NCBI GenBank assembly: GCA_029782145.1 | Contig: JAKOVH010000016.1 | Coordinates: forward strand, 186,001-250,000 | Source: Actinomycetes bacterium | Lineage (GTDB): Bacteria; Actinomycetota; Acidimicrobiia; Acidimicrobiales; Acidimicrobilacustridaceae | DNA length: 64,000 nucleotides | Direction: 5' to 3' | In this document: in pieces, positions 9,642 to 18,187 of the stretch | Layout: each line of letters begins with the position of its first letter | Numbering within the stretch: position 1 is the first letter of the stretch | The notes under the pieces: generated by a model | Told to the model about the DNA's origin: nothing | Seen by the model: the letters and a program-made list of their open reading frames with translations, nothing else | The model's database searches: none | Translations under genes and position numbers: made by a program

Positions 9642-10004
9642 GTGCTGCTCGAGATCCACCAGTCCTTCGCCTGGTTCGTCATCATCTCCAACGGCCTGGC
9701 GGGCCTGTGGGTCCTGGCCGCCCACCGGTTGGAGGGGCTGCGCACGCGAGCCATGTGGTGGTTCGTGGTGCTGGCCGAGCTGACGATCTTCGCCCAGGTC
9801 GCCATGGGTGTCGGCATGGTCGCCGGGCAGGGGATCGAGGCGCCCAAGTTCCACATGTTCTACGGCTTCGTCGCCATCATCGCCGTGGGCATCATCTACA
9901 GCTACCGCCAGCAGATGGAGCAGCACCTCTACCTGCTCTACGGGCTCGGGAGCCTGTTCATCATGGGGCTCGGCATCCGGGCCATGATCGTCGGGCAGGT
10001 CTGA
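9642..10004 (+). CDS. Small four-helix membrane protein with conserved-type His residues
   Basis: This 120-residue protein of unknown family has four predicted membrane helices (about 8-27, 37-61, 73-90, 96-117). His6, His28, His71 and His95 lie near helix ends, an arrangement compatible with b-heme or metal binding but not proof of it. It starts with GTG 3 nt after the stop of the MhuD-like gene, so the two are very likely co-transcribed and translationally coupled. That context suggests a role in heme or iron handling. It is followed by a strong hairpin. Confidence 0.65.
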   Translation: MLLEIHQSFAWFVIISNGLAGLWVLAAHRLEGLRTRAMWWFVVLAELTIFAQVAMGVGMVAGQGIEAPKFHMFYGFVAIIAVGIIYSYRQQMEQHLYLLYGLGSLFIMGLGIRAMIVGQV

Positions 10005-10044
10005 CGCGCCGCACCGGGCGGCACGCCACGGCCGGGGGCCACGA

Positions 10045-10091
10045 CGCACGAACGACGGGCGGGGCCTCGGCCCCGCCCGCGGTGTCGTGCG
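10045..10091. terminator. Bidirectional terminator-like hairpin
   Basis: A 10-bp perfect stem (CGGGCGGGGC, loop CTCG, GCCCCGCCCG at 10056-10079) is nested inside outer arms CGCACGA and TCGTGCG. It sits between the convergent membrane-protein gene and hsp20, so it can serve both. No T-tract is seen. Confidence 0.6.
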
Positions 10092-10123
10092 AGGGTGTGG
10101 TCAGCAGCGGCGCCGGGTGACGT

Positions 10124-10615
10124 TCAGGCGGCGTGGCTGTGGTCGCCGCCGCCGGCCTCGGCCGGTGCCTCCTCGCTGGAGGCCTCGATGGCGGTCGAGC
10201 CCTCCTTCTTGCCGCGGGTGATCTCCACCCGGCGGCTCTTGGCCTGCTCGGTGACGGGCACGCTGACGGTGAGCACGCCGTCGTCGTAGTGGGCCTCGAG
10301 CTTCTCGGCGTCGAGGTTCTCGCCCAGGGTGACCTGGCGCATGAAGGTGCCGTGGCGGCGCTCGCGCACGAGGACCTCCTCGCCCTCCTTGCGCTCGCTC
10401 GACACGGTGCGCTCACCGCTGACGGTCAGCACGTTGCGGTCGACGTCGACGCTGATGCGGTCCGGGTCGAGCCCGGGGAGCTCGAAGTGCATCTCCACCT
10501 TGTCGCCGGTGCGCACGGCGTCCATGGGGATGCGCATGGGCCCCATGTCGGCGCCCTTCCAGACCTCGTCGGCCAGGCGGTCGAGCTCGCGGAAGGGATC
10601 CCAACGAAGCAGCAT
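10124..10615 (-). CDS. Hsp20 family small heat-shock protein
   Basis: This 163-residue ATP-independent holdase has a short N-terminal arm (LLRWDPFRELDRLADEVW), an alpha-crystallin domain (about residues 35-130, with the typical ELPGLDPDRISVDVDRN and RHGTFMRQVTLGENLD) and a Glu/Ala/His-rich tail. The start is the ATG at 10615, directly behind a near-perfect GAGGAGGT ribosome site. A HAIR-type operator lies 92 nt upstream, which points to repression by HspR; hspR itself is not in this window. Confidence 0.92.
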   Translation of the reverse strand: MLLRWDPFRELDRLADEVWKGADMGPMRIPMDAVRTGDKVEMHFELPGLDPDRISVDVDRNVLTVSGERTVSSERKEGEEVLVRERRHGTFMRQVTLGENLDAEKLEAHYDDGVLTVSVPVTEQAKSRRVEITRGKKEGSTAIEASSEEAPAEAGGGDHSHAA

Positions 10616-10706
10616 GGCTACCTCCTCGTGACGGTGGTGTCGGGTGGTCCATCGCGGCATCTACCGCACCGGACGCTCCCTCGGAACACCCTCATGGTAC
10701 CGCCGA

Positions 10707-10727
10707 CCTGAGTGCATGGCACTCAAC
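10707..10727 (-). promoter_or_regulatory. HAIR-like HspR operator upstream of hsp20
   Basis: On the minus strand the site reads GTTGAGT, 7 nt, ACTCAGG. It matches the HAIR consensus CTTGAGT-N7-ACTCAAG at six of seven bases in each arm with the exact spacing. HspR binds such sites in actinobacteria and represses chaperone genes. A TACCAT box follows about 8 nt downstream. Confidence 0.65.
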
Positions 10728-10798
10728 TTTCCTGTTACGAAACCGGCAGGCTCGTCGGACCGGAGCGGGCGACGCCGTGATCGCCAGGTGTCGGGACG

Positions 10799-10834
10799 CG
10801 CCGAGGGCGGGGCCGCGTGGCCCCGCCCTCGGCG
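10799..10834 (-). terminator. Terminator-like hairpin after pckG
   Basis: A 16-bp perfect GC stem with loop GCGT lies 28 nt past the pckG stop codon. No T-tract follows on either strand. Confidence 0.6.
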
Positions 10835-10861
10835 ACGTCGAACGGCTCGAGGCCGCGCCGG

Positions 10862-12652
10862 TCAGTCGGCCAGGCGCTTCTCGAGCTCGTTGAGCTCGTC
10901 GCGCAGCTCGGCGGGCAGCCGCTCGCCGACGTGGCCGAAGTGAGCCTCGATGAGCGGGACCTCGGCGCGCCACGCCTCGTTGTCGACCGACAGCAGCGTG
11001 GTGACGGTGTCGGCGTCGATGTCGAGGCCGGCCAGGTCGAGCGACTCGGGCGTCGGGACGCGGCCGATGGCCGTGTCGACGGCCTCGGCCTGGCCCTCGA
11101 GGCGCTCCACGATCCACTTGAGCACCCGGGAGTTGTCACCGAAGCCGGGCCACAGGAACCGCCCGTCGTGGTCCTTGCGGAACCAGTTCACCCAGAACAG
11201 CTTGGGCAGCTTGTCGGCGTCGGTGGCCTGGCCGATCTCGAGCCAGTGCTTGAAGTAATCGCCCATGTTGTAGCCGCAGAACGGCAGCATGGCGAAGGGG
11301 TCGAAGCGCAGCTCGCCCACCACGCCGGCGGCCGCCGCGGTCTTCTCCGACGACATGATCGAGCCGAGGAACACGCCGTGCTGCCAGTCGAAGGCCTCGG
11401 TCACCAGCGGCACGTTGGTGGCTCGCCGGCCGCCGAAGAGGATCGCCGAGATCGGCACGCCCGCCGGGTCCTCCCACTCGGGGGCCATCGACGGGCACTG
11501 CGCCGCGGGAGCGGTGAAGCGGGCGTTGGGGTGGGCGGCCGGCGTTCCCGAGGCGGGCGTCCAGTCCTGGCCCTTCCAGTCGAGGAGGTGCGCGGGCGGC
11601 TCGCTGAGGTCCTCCCACCACACGTCGCCGTCGTCGGTGAGGGCGCAGTTGGTGAAGATGGAGTTGCCGTGCAGCGTCTCGAGGGCGTTCTTGTTGCTCA
11701 TCGCCGACGTGCCCGGCGCGACCCCGAAGAAGCCGGCCTCGGGGTTGATGGCGTAGAGCTGGCCGTCGTCGCCGAACTTCATCCAGGCGATGTCGTCGCC
11801 GATGGTCTCGACCTTCCAGCCCGGCAGGGTCGGGATGAGCATCGCCATGTTGGTCTTGCCGCAGGCCGACGGGAACGCCCCGGCGACGTACTTCTTGACG
11901 CCCTCGGGCGAGGTGAGCCCGAGGATCAACATGTGCTCGGCCATCCAGCCGCCGTCGCGGGCCATGGTGGATGCGATGCGCAGGGCGAAGCACTTCTTGC
12001 CCAGCAGCGCGTTGCCGCCGTAGCCGGAGCCGTAGGACCAGATCTCGCGGGTCTCGGGGAAGTGCACGATGTACTTGTTCTCGGCGTCGCACGGCCACGG
12101 CACGTCGGCCTCGCCGTCGGCCAGCGGGTGGCCCACCGAGTGCACGCAGGGCACCCAGTCGCCGTCGCCCAGCACGTCGAGGGCGCCCTGGCCCATGCGG
12201 GTCATGATGCGCATGTTCACGGCCACGTACGCCGAGTCCGACAGCTGCACGCCGATGTGGGCGATGTGCGATCCGAGGGGGCCCATCGAGAAGGGCACCA
12301 CGTACATGGTGCGGCCCTTCATGGCGCCGGTGTAGAGCGCGGTGAGCTCGGCCTTCATCGTGGCCGGCGGGCACCAGTTGTTGCTGGGCCCGGCGTCGAT
12401 CTCGTCCTCGGAGCAGATGAAGGTGCGGTCCTCGACGCGCGCCACGTCGCCCGGGTCGGACAGGGCGAGGTAGCTGTTGGGGCGCTTGGCCTGGTCGAGG
12501 GTCCGGAAGGTGCCGCTGTCTACGAGCTGCTGGCAGAGCCGCTCGTACTCCTCGGCGGAGCCGTCGCACCAGTAGACGTCGTCGGGCTGGAGGATCTGCC
12601 GCCACTGCTCCACCCAGTCGAGGAGCTTCTGGTTGCTGGTCTGACCGGCCAT
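10862..12652 (-). CDS. pckG: Phosphoenolpyruvate carboxykinase (GTP)
   Basis: This 596-residue protein is the normal length for the GTP-dependent enzyme, which interconverts oxaloacetate and PEP in gluconeogenesis and anaplerosis. It shows the nucleotide-binding loop [12 protein letters not shown] (about residue 260) with the reactive Cys, the metal-site region [20 protein letters not shown] and the C-terminal [20 protein letters not shown]. The start is the ATG at 12652 behind GGAGG. The frame is open to 12760, but that part is not conserved in character. A TAGGAT hexamer flanked by CCACC and GGTGG at about 12755-12770 may be its promoter. Confidence 0.95.
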   Translation of the reverse strand: MAGQTSNQKLLDWVEQWRQILQPDDVYWCDGSAEEYERLCQQLVDSGTFRTLDQAKRPNSYLALSDPGDVARVEDRTFICSEDEIDAGPSNNWCPPATMKAELTALYTGAMKGRTMYVVPFSMGPLGSHIAHIGVQLSDSAYVAVNMRIMTRMGQGALDVLGDGDWVPCVHSVGHPLADGEADVPWPCDAENKYIVHFPETREIWSYGSGYGGNALLGKKCFALRIASTMARDGGWMAEHMLILGLTSPEGVKKYVAGAFPSACGKTNMAMLIPTLPGWKVETIGDDIAWMKFGDDGQLYAINPEAGFFGVAPGTSAMSNKNALETLHGNSIFTNCALTDDGDVWWEDLSEPPAHLLDWKGQDWTPASGTPAAHPNARFTAPAAQCPSMAPEWEDPAGVPISAILFGGRRATNVPLVTEAFDWQHGVFLGSIMSSEKTAAAAGVVGELRFDPFAMLPFCGYNMGDYFKHWLEIGQATDADKLPKLFWVNWFRKDHDGRFLWPGFGDNSRVLKWIVERLEGQAEAVDTAIGRVPTPESLDLAGLDIDADTVTTLLSVDNEAWRAEVPLIEAHFGHVGERLPAELRDELNELEKRLAD

Positions 12653-12858
12653 GGGACCTCCGACGTCGCTGTCGAGCTCGCGCCCCGTGGCGCGACCAGG
12701 GAAGGGGGGATCCACCCACTCCGGACCCTGCCCGGTGAACCACGGGTGAACGCCCACCATCCTAGGTGGTCGGCCCCCGCGGAGGGCCAGCCGGTGGTCG
12801 TCCGCGGCCCCGGTCGCTCGGCCCGTTCGTGAGGGAGTCGACCGGCGAAAGAGCCCGG

Positions 12859-13149
12859 TCAGGCGTCGGCGTCGCCGCCCTGGGGGTGCTGGACGTCGCC
12901 CTCGTGGGGCTGGGGGTAGCCCGGGGTGCCCATGTCGGCCTCCGAACCGATCCGGACCCGCACCGCGAGCTCACGGTCGTCGAGGTCGAACACGATGCGC
13001 TGGCCCTGGCGCAGCATCCGGAACACCGAGCCGTGCAACGCCTCGCGCGACAGCTCGTACTCGGTGAGGGTCGTGTCGGTGATGACCGTGCCGTCGCCCG
13101 AGATCGGGTCGTAGGAGGTGACCACGCCCTGCAGCGAGCTGGCGCCCAC
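12859..13149 (-). CDS. Small cold-shock/OB-fold-like protein
   Basis: This 96-residue product starts with GTG at 13149, 2 nt after the rpmB stop. Residues 5-70 follow the cold-shock pattern of a short beta-barrel: [20 protein letters not shown], then [20 protein letters not shown]. The aromatic RNP motifs of true Csp proteins are weak. The tail is a Gly/Asp/His/Pro-rich linker. Tight coupling to L28 suggests an RNA- or ribosome-related role, but this is inferred from position only. Confidence 0.6.
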   Translation of the reverse strand: MGASSLQGVVTSYDPISGDGTVITDTTLTEYELSREALHGSVFRMLRQGQRIVFDLDDRELAVRVRIGSEADMGTPGYPQPHEGDVQHPQGGDADA

Positions 13150-13151
13150 GG

Positions 13152-13346
13152 TCAGCGGGCCGCCTTGACGACCTTGCCGGCCTTCAGGCAGGAGGTGCAC
13201 ACGTCGACGCGCTTGGTGGAGCCGTTGACCACGGCGCGGACCCGCTGGATGTTGGGGTTCCAGCGCCGCTTGGTGCGTCGGTGCGAGTGGCTCACCGCCA
13301 TACCGAACGACGGGTGCTTGCCGCACACCTCGCAGACCGATGCCAT
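13152..13346 (-). CDS. rpmB: 50S ribosomal protein L28 (zinc-binding form)
   Basis: This 64-residue protein has the L28 core CGKHPSFGMAVSHSHRRTKR and WNPNIQRVRA. It keeps both Cys pairs (CEVC at 5-8, CTSC at 50-53), so it is the zinc-containing paralogue type; zinc-free copies exist in many actinobacteria. The start is the ATG at 13346. It is divergent from the fakA-like gene, as in other actinobacteria. Confidence 0.95.
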   Translation of the reverse strand: MASVCEVCGKHPSFGMAVSHSHRRTKRRWNPNIQRVRAVVNGSTKRVDVCTSCLKAGKVVKAAR

Positions 13347-13457
13347 GACCACCACACTCCGGAGAAAGGGGAACAAACGAGCACGTGATGGTACCAACCG
13401 GCCCCGTCCGGGCCAACTCGGCCGGGGGCGACTCCGTTGAGCGCCCGGGTGCGTCAC

Positions 13458-13463
13458 TAGTCT
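13458..13463 (+). promoter_or_regulatory. TAGTCT -10 box for the fakA-recG operon
   Basis: TAGTCT ends 8 nt before the ATG at 13472. A possible -35, TTGAGC, sits at 13437-13442 with a short 15-nt spacer. A leaderless start is predicted. Confidence 0.5.
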
Positions 13464-13471
13464 CTCGGCCG

Positions 13472-15139
13472 ATGCCCACGCTCGAGTCCCTGACCGCCGC
13501 CGACCTGCGCGCCCTGGTGCGCGGGTACGCCGAGGCGCTGGCGGCGCACCGGGAGACGATCAACCGCCTCAACGTCTACCCGGTGCCCGACGGCGACACG
13601 GGCACCAACATGGCGCTCACCTTGTCGTCGGTGGTCGAGGAGCTCGAGGGAGCCGACCCCGACATGGCCTCCACGTGCGCCGCCATCGCCCACGGCTCGC
13701 TCATGGGGGCCCGCGGCAACTCCGGGGTCATCCTCTCGCAGATCCTGCGCGGCCTCTCCGGCGTGTTCACGCCAGCCGCCGCCCTCGACGCCGGCACCGT
13801 GGCCGACGCCCTCGAGGCCGCGTCCGGCGCGGCCTACGGCGCCGTGATGCGACCGGTCGAGGGCACCATCCTCACCGTCGTGCGGGTGGCGGCCGAGAGC
13901 GCCCGGGCCGAGGCCGATGCCGGCGGCGATCTGCTCGGCGTGCTGGAGGCGGCCCGGGCCGGTGGGGCCGACGCGCTCGCCCGCACCCCCGAGCTGCTGC
14001 CGGTGCTGAAGGAGGCGGGCGTGGTCGACGCGGGCGGCACCGGACTGCTCCTGCTGCTCGACGTGGCCCTGCACCTCGTCGACGGCCGGCCCGTCCCCGA
14101 GCCCGAGGCCGACCTGGCGGGCGTCTCCACCGAGTTCCTCGAGGCGTTCGAGGTCGCTCACGGCCAAGGCGCCCATGACGGCAACGTGGCCGGGCTGCGC
14201 TACGAGGTCATGTACTTCCTCGAGGCGGCCGACGAGTCGATCCCCGGCTTCAAGGACGTGTGGGCCACCCTCGGCGACTCCATCGTGGTGGTGGGCGGCG
14301 ACGGGCTGTGGAACTGCCACATCCACACCGACGACATCGGCGCCAGCGTCGAAGCCGGCATCGACGTCGGCAAGCCGCGCGGCATCCGCGTCACCGACCT
14401 GCTCGGCGACGTGGTGCGCGAGGAGGAGCGGTGGGTGCGCGAGGCCGAGCCGCTGCCGCCCGAGCCGTCGATCGCCCACGAGCCGGTGGCGTGCGCGGTG
14501 GTGGCCGTGGCGGTCGGCGACGGCGTCCGGCGCATCTTCCACTCCCTCGGCGTGCAGGTCGTGGTCACCGGCGGCCAGACCATGAACCCCTCCACGGCCC
14601 AGCTGCTGGAGGCGGTCGAGGCGGCCCCGGCGCCCGAGGTCGTGATCCTGCCCAACAACAAGAACATCATCCCGGTCGCCGAGCAGGTCGACGCCATGAC
14701 CGCCAAGGCGGTGCGGGTCGTGGGCACCCGAGGCGTGGCCGAGGGGTTCGCCTCGCTGCTCGCCTACGACCCCGAGGGGTCGGCGGCCACCAACGCCGAC
14801 GCCATGGCGTCGGCGGCGTCGCACGTCGTGGCGGGCGAGATCACCCGGGCCGTGCGCGACTCGAGCACCGAGCGCGGACCGATCCGCGAGGGCGACTGGC
14901 TCGGCATCGCGCGCGACGGCATCGTCGCCATCGACGACGACCTCTCCGGCGCCGCCACCACCCTGCTCGACCAGCTCGTGGGCCCCGAGCACGAGATCGT
15001 CACCATCATCGAGGGCGAGGGCGCCACCCAGGCCATCACCCGGCACCTCGAGGTGTGGCTGCACGACAACCGCTCGTGCGAGGTCGAGATCCACCACGGC
15101 GGCCAGCCGCTCTACCCGTACCTGTTCGGGATCGAGTAG
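13472..15139 (+). CDS. DAK2/DegV-linked kinase, FakA-like (YloV family)
   Basis: This 555-residue protein has an N-terminal DhaL-type ATP-binding domain with YPVPDGDTGTNM (the Asp residues bind Mg-ATP) and GARGNSGVILSQILRG. A middle domain (NCHIHTDDIGASVEAGID) and a C-terminal domain follow. FakA phosphorylates fatty acids presented by FakB, feeding exogenous acids into phospholipid synthesis. FakB is not in the window, but plsX and acp are 6 kb downstream in the same core region. The rpmB-fakA-recG order is widespread in Gram-positive bacteria. Confidence 0.88.
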   Translation: MPTLESLTAADLRALVRGYAEALAAHRETINRLNVYPVPDGDTGTNMALTLSSVVEELEGADPDMASTCAAIAHGSLMGARGNSGVILSQILRGLSGVFTPAAALDAGTVADALEAASGAAYGAVMRPVEGTILTVVRVAAESARAEADAGGDLLGVLEAARAGGADALARTPELLPVLKEAGVVDAGGTGLLLLLDVALHLVDGRPVPEPEADLAGVSTEFLEAFEVAHGQGAHDGNVAGLRYEVMYFLEAADESIPGFKDVWATLGDSIVVVGGDGLWNCHIHTDDIGASVEAGIDVGKPRGIRVTDLLGDVVREEERWVREAEPLPPEPSIAHEPVACAVVAVAVGDGVRRIFHSLGVQVVVTGGQTMNPSTAQLLEAVEAAPAPEVVILPNNKNIIPVAEQVDAMTAKAVRVVGTRGVAEGFASLLAYDPEGSAATNADAMASAASHVVAGEITRAVRDSSTERGPIREGDWLGIARDGIVAIDDDLSGAATTLLDQLVGPEHEIVTIIEGEGATQAITRHLEVWLHDNRSCEVEIHHGGQPLYPYLFGIE

Positions 15140-15150
15140 CCGGACCAGCC

Positions 15151-17298
15151 ATGGCGCGGCGCCTGTCGCAGCTGGCCCAGCTGCCGGTCACCCAGCTCAA
15201 GGGGGTGGGCGACGCCCGGGCCGGCGCCCTCGGCAAGCTCGGCGTGCACACGGTGCTCGACCTGCTCACCTACTACCCGCGCCGCTACCTCGACCGCACC
15301 AACCAGGCCCGGCTGGCCGACCTCGAGGTGGGGGAGGAGGCAACCGTCCTCGTGCGGGTGGTGCGCACCACCACGCGGCGCACCCGCAACGGCAGGTCGC
15401 TCGTCACCACCGACGTCAGCGACGGCAGCGCCCACCTCCAGGTCAGCTTCTTCAACCAGCCCTTCCGGGAGCGCCAGCTCAAGGCGGGCACCGACGTGGT
15501 GCTCTTCGGGCGCCTCGAGGTCTTCCAGGGACGCCGGCGGATGACGAACCCGGTCGTCGACCTCATCGGCGACCGCACCGGTCGCATCGTCCCCGTCTAC
15601 CCGCAGTCGGAGAAGGCCGGGGTGATGAGCTGGGACATCGCCCGCTTCCTCGACGAGGTGCTCGACCGGGCCGGCGAGTTCGCCGAGCCGCTCGACGCGT
15701 CGGTGCGCCAGCGCCTCGACCTGGTCGACCGCACCACCGCGTTCCGCGGCATCCACGGCCCGGAGTCGATGCGCGACGCGGCGGCCGCCCGGCGGCGGCT
15801 GGCCTTCGACGAGCTGCTGCAGGTGCAGCTCGAGCTGGTCCGCCGCAAGCGCGAGCTCGAGCGCACCGCCGTGGGCATCGCCCACCACGTCGGCGCCGGC
15901 TCGGGCGGACCGCTCGTCGAGCGCTTCCACCAGCGCCTGCCCTACGACCTCACCGGCGCCCAGCAGCGGGCCATCGGCGAGATCGTCGCCGACCTGGCCG
16001 AGGGCCACCCCATGCACCGCCTGCTGCAGGGCGACGTCGGCGCCGGCAAGACCGTCGTGGCGGTGAGCGCCCTGCTGGTGGCCGTGCAGGGCGGCCACCA
16101 GGGCGCGCTCATGGCGCCCACCGAGGTGCTCGCCGAGCAGCACCACGCCGGCATCCGCCACCTGCTCGAGGGGTTCACCGTGCCCGACACCGACGAGGGG
16201 AACCTCTTCGGTGGCGCCGGGCTCGACCGCCCGCTGCGGGTGGCGCTGCTCACCAACCGCACCGCGGCGGGGGAGCGGCGGAGGATCCTCGCCGACCTCG
16301 CCGAGGGCTCGATCGACCTGGTCGTGGGCACCCACGCGCTGATCTCCGAAGGCATCGCGTTCCGCTCCCTCGGCGTGGTCGTGATCGACGAGCAGCACCG
16401 CTTCGGGGTCGAGCAGCGGGCCGCGCTGCGCGACAAGGGCTCCGGCGAGGCCGTTCCCGACGTGCTGGTCATGACCGCCACGCCCATCCCTCGCACCGCG
16501 GCCATGACCGTCTACGGCGACCTCGACGTGTCGGTGCTCGACGAGCTGCCCCCCGGCCGCACGCCGATCGTCACCCGCTGGGCCCAGGGCGAGCTCGACG
16601 AGATGGAGGTGTGGCAGCAGGTCCGCGACGAGGTGGCCGCCGGTCGCCAGGCCTACGTGGTGTGCCCGCTCATCGAGGAGAGCGAGAAGCTCGAGGTGCG
16701 CTCCGCCCAGGAGGCCTACGACGAGCTGACCGCCGGCGAGCTGTCGGGCCTGCGGGTCGGCCTGCTCCACGGGCGGGTGCCGGCGGCGGAGAAGGACGAG
16801 GTGATGGGGGCCTTCCGCCGGGGTGAGCTCGACGTGCTCGTCGCCACCACCGTCATCGAGGTCGGCGTCGACGTCCCCAACGCCACGGTGATGGTGATCC
16901 TCGACGCTGCCCGGTTCGGCATCGCCCAGCTCCACCAGCTCCGGGGCCGCGTCGGTCGAGGCGCGCGGCGCTCCTCCTGCTGGTTGGTCGGCGAGGCGAC
17001 GACCCCCGACGGCGAGGCCCGCCTCGAAGCGCTGGTGCGCTCCACCGACGGCTTCGAGCTGGCCGAGGTCGACCTCGACCTGCGGGGCGAGGGCACGATC
17101 ATGGGGGAGCGGCAGAAGGGCCGCAACGACCTCAAGCTGGCGTCGCTGCGGCGCGACCGGGAGTGGGTCGTGACGGCCCGGGAGGTCGCCATGGAGCTGC
17201 TCGACGCCGACCCCGGCCTCGAGCACCACTGGCTGCTCGCCGAGGAGGTCGACCTCTTCCTCGGCGAGGACGACGCCGAGTTCCTCCTCAAGGGCTGA
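15151..17298 (+). CDS. recG: ATP-dependent DNA helicase RecG
   Basis: The 715-residue product is full length. An N-terminal wedge/OB domain (LTYYPRRYLDRTNQARLADL) is followed by two helicase lobes with Walker A GDVGAGKT (about 294-301), the DEQH box IDEQHRFGVEQR (about 413), motif III MTATPIPRT and motif VI LHQLRGRVGRG. RecG remodels stalled forks and Holliday junctions. It starts 11 nt after the upstream stop, in the same operon. It is convergent with the small zinc-ribbon gene and separated from it by a perfect palindrome. Confidence 0.96.
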   Translation: MARRLSQLAQLPVTQLKGVGDARAGALGKLGVHTVLDLLTYYPRRYLDRTNQARLADLEVGEEATVLVRVVRTTTRRTRNGRSLVTTDVSDGSAHLQVSFFNQPFRERQLKAGTDVVLFGRLEVFQGRRRMTNPVVDLIGDRTGRIVPVYPQSEKAGVMSWDIARFLDEVLDRAGEFAEPLDASVRQRLDLVDRTTAFRGIHGPESMRDAAAARRRLAFDELLQVQLELVRRKRELERTAVGIAHHVGAGSGGPLVERFHQRLPYDLTGAQQRAIGEIVADLAEGHPMHRLLQGDVGAGKTVVAVSALLVAVQGGHQGALMAPTEVLAEQHHAGIRHLLEGFTVPDTDEGNLFGGAGLDRPLRVALLTNRTAAGERRRILADLAEGSIDLVVGTHALISEGIAFRSLGVVVIDEQHRFGVEQRAALRDKGSGEAVPDVLVMTATPIPRTAAMTVYGDLDVSVLDELPPGRTPIVTRWAQGELDEMEVWQQVRDEVAAGRQAYVVCPLIEESEKLEVRSAQEAYDELTAGELSGLRVGLLHGRVPAAEKDEVMGAFRRGELDVLVATTVIEVGVDVPNATVMVILDAARFGIAQLHQLRGRVGRGARRSSCWLVGEATTPDGEARLEALVRSTDGFELAEVDLDLRGEGTIMGERQKGRNDLKLASLRRDREWVVTAREVAMELLDADPGLEHHWLLAEEVDLFLGEDDAEFLLKG

Positions 17299-17322
17299 CC
17301 CCGCACCCCTCCCCCTCACCCC

Positions 17323-17374
17323 GACCGCTGGCTCGATCCATCACCTCCGGAGGTGATGGATCGAGCCAGCGGTC
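17323..17374. terminator. 52-bp perfect palindrome between convergent genes
   Basis: The left arm (17323-17348) and right arm (17349-17374) are exact reverse complements over 26 nt with no spacer. It lies 24 nt after the recG stop and 20 nt beyond the stop of the minus-strand gene, so either transcript would form the same very stable hairpin. There is no T-tract. Termination is inferred from position. Confidence 0.65.
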
Positions 17375-17412
17375 GTCAGTGGGTGTCGGTGTCGTCAGTA
17401 GGTGTCGGTGTC
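17375..17412. repeat. 19-bp tandem duplication at the end of the zinc-ribbon gene
   Basis: Two adjacent 19-bp copies (17375-17393 and 17394-17412) differ at one base. The second contains the stop codon and last codons of the minus-strand gene; the first lies just beyond the stop. It directly abuts the perfect palindrome. Confidence 0.7.
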
Positions 17413-17577
17413 GTCGGTGTCGTCGGGGTCCCCGAGGACGATGTCGAAGCGCTCGTTGCAGTCGGGGCAGCGGTAGGCGACGACGTCGCCGGGCTCCCAG
17501 CCGTCCTCGGGCGGGTACGACAGCGGGTGCAGCGTGCCGCCGCAGTCGACGCAGGTCATGCCGAGGGGTGCCTCCAT
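17395..17577 (-). CDS. Small zinc-ribbon protein
   Basis: This 60-residue protein has two CxxC knuckles (CVDC and CPDC) spaced to bind one zinc, then an acidic Asp/Thr tail (DDTDDTDTY). Its function is unknown; such small ribbons in actinobacteria are usually annotated only as hypothetical. The ATG at 17577 lies 7 nt after a TAGCCT box, so a leaderless message is predicted. It is divergent from rsmD with overlapping promoter elements. Confidence 0.7.
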   Translation of the reverse strand: MEAPLGMTCVDCGGTLHPLSYPPEDGWEPGDVVAYRCPDCNERFDIVLGDPDDTDDTDTY

Positions 17578-17584
17578 GGCCCCG

Positions 17585-17594
17585 AGGCTACGGT
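17585..17594. promoter_or_regulatory. Overlapping divergent -10 boxes
   Basis: The minus-strand TAGCCT (17585-17590) and plus-strand TACGGT (17589-17594) share the central TA pair. They end 7 nt and 8 nt before the start codons of the zinc-ribbon gene and rsmD. Two leaderless promoters back to back in 25 bp would be mutually exclusive. Confidence 0.5.
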
Positions 17595-17602
17595 CATCGC
17601 AC

Positions 17603-18187
17603 GTGAGGGTCGTGGCCGGGGAGGCGAGAGGGCGCCGGCTGGTCGCTCCGGAGGGCCGCGACACCCGCCCCACCCTCGACCGGGTGCGCGAGGCGCTGTT
17701 CAACGCCCTGGTCAGCCTCGACGCGGTGGCCGGGGCACGCGTGCTCGACCTGTACGCCGGCTCCGGCGCGCTCGGCATCGAGGCGCTCTCGCGCGGCGCG
17801 GCGCTCGCCACCTTCGTCGACGCCGACCGTTCCGCCCGCCGCGCCGTGGCGGCCAACCTGGCCGCCACCGGGCTGGCCGGACGGGCCGAGGTCGTGGCGG
17901 GCGACGCCGTGGCCTACCTGCGGCGGCGAGCCGACGCCGCAGTCGACGCGGACGGGGCCGAGCCGTTCGACCTCGTGCTGCTCGACCCTCCGTACGCCAC
18001 CCGCGACGACGAGTGGTCGGCGCTGCTCGAGCTGGTGGCGGCGGTGGCGCCGTCGTCGGTCGTGGTCGCCGAGTCGCCCCGGCCCGTGCCCCTCCCCGAC
18101 GGATGGCATGCGCTCAGGGAGAAGAGGTACGGGGGTACGCTCGTCAGCGTCCTCTCGCCCCCGAGCCTGCCGTCGGAGCCGTCGTGA
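17603..18187 (+). CDS. rsmD: 16S rRNA (guanine966-N2)-methyltransferase
   Basis: This 194-residue protein opens with RVVAGEARGRRLVAPEGRDT. It carries the SAM site LDLYAGSGALGIEALSRGA and the catalytic motif DLVLLDPPYA (DPPY). It methylates G966 of 16S rRNA in assembled 30S particles. The GTG at 17603 is chosen because the family starts there and the -10 box is 8 nt upstream. It overlaps coaD by 4 nt (GTGA), the standard rsmD-coaD coupling. Confidence 0.95.
   Translation: MRVVAGEARGRRLVAPEGRDTRPTLDRVREALFNALVSLDAVAGARVLDLYAGSGALGIEALSRGAALATFVDADRSARRAVAANLAATGLAGRAEVVAGDAVAYLRRRADAAVDADGAEPFDLVLLDPPYATRDDEWSALLELVAAVAPSSVVVAESPRPVPLPDGWHALREKRYGGTLVSVLSPPSLPSEPS

Noticed and set aside
15112..17319. 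735-codon open frame antisense to recG
   Set aside because: Same explanation: a shadow of a GC3-rich gene. No recognisable protein features and the sense frame is a complete RecG.
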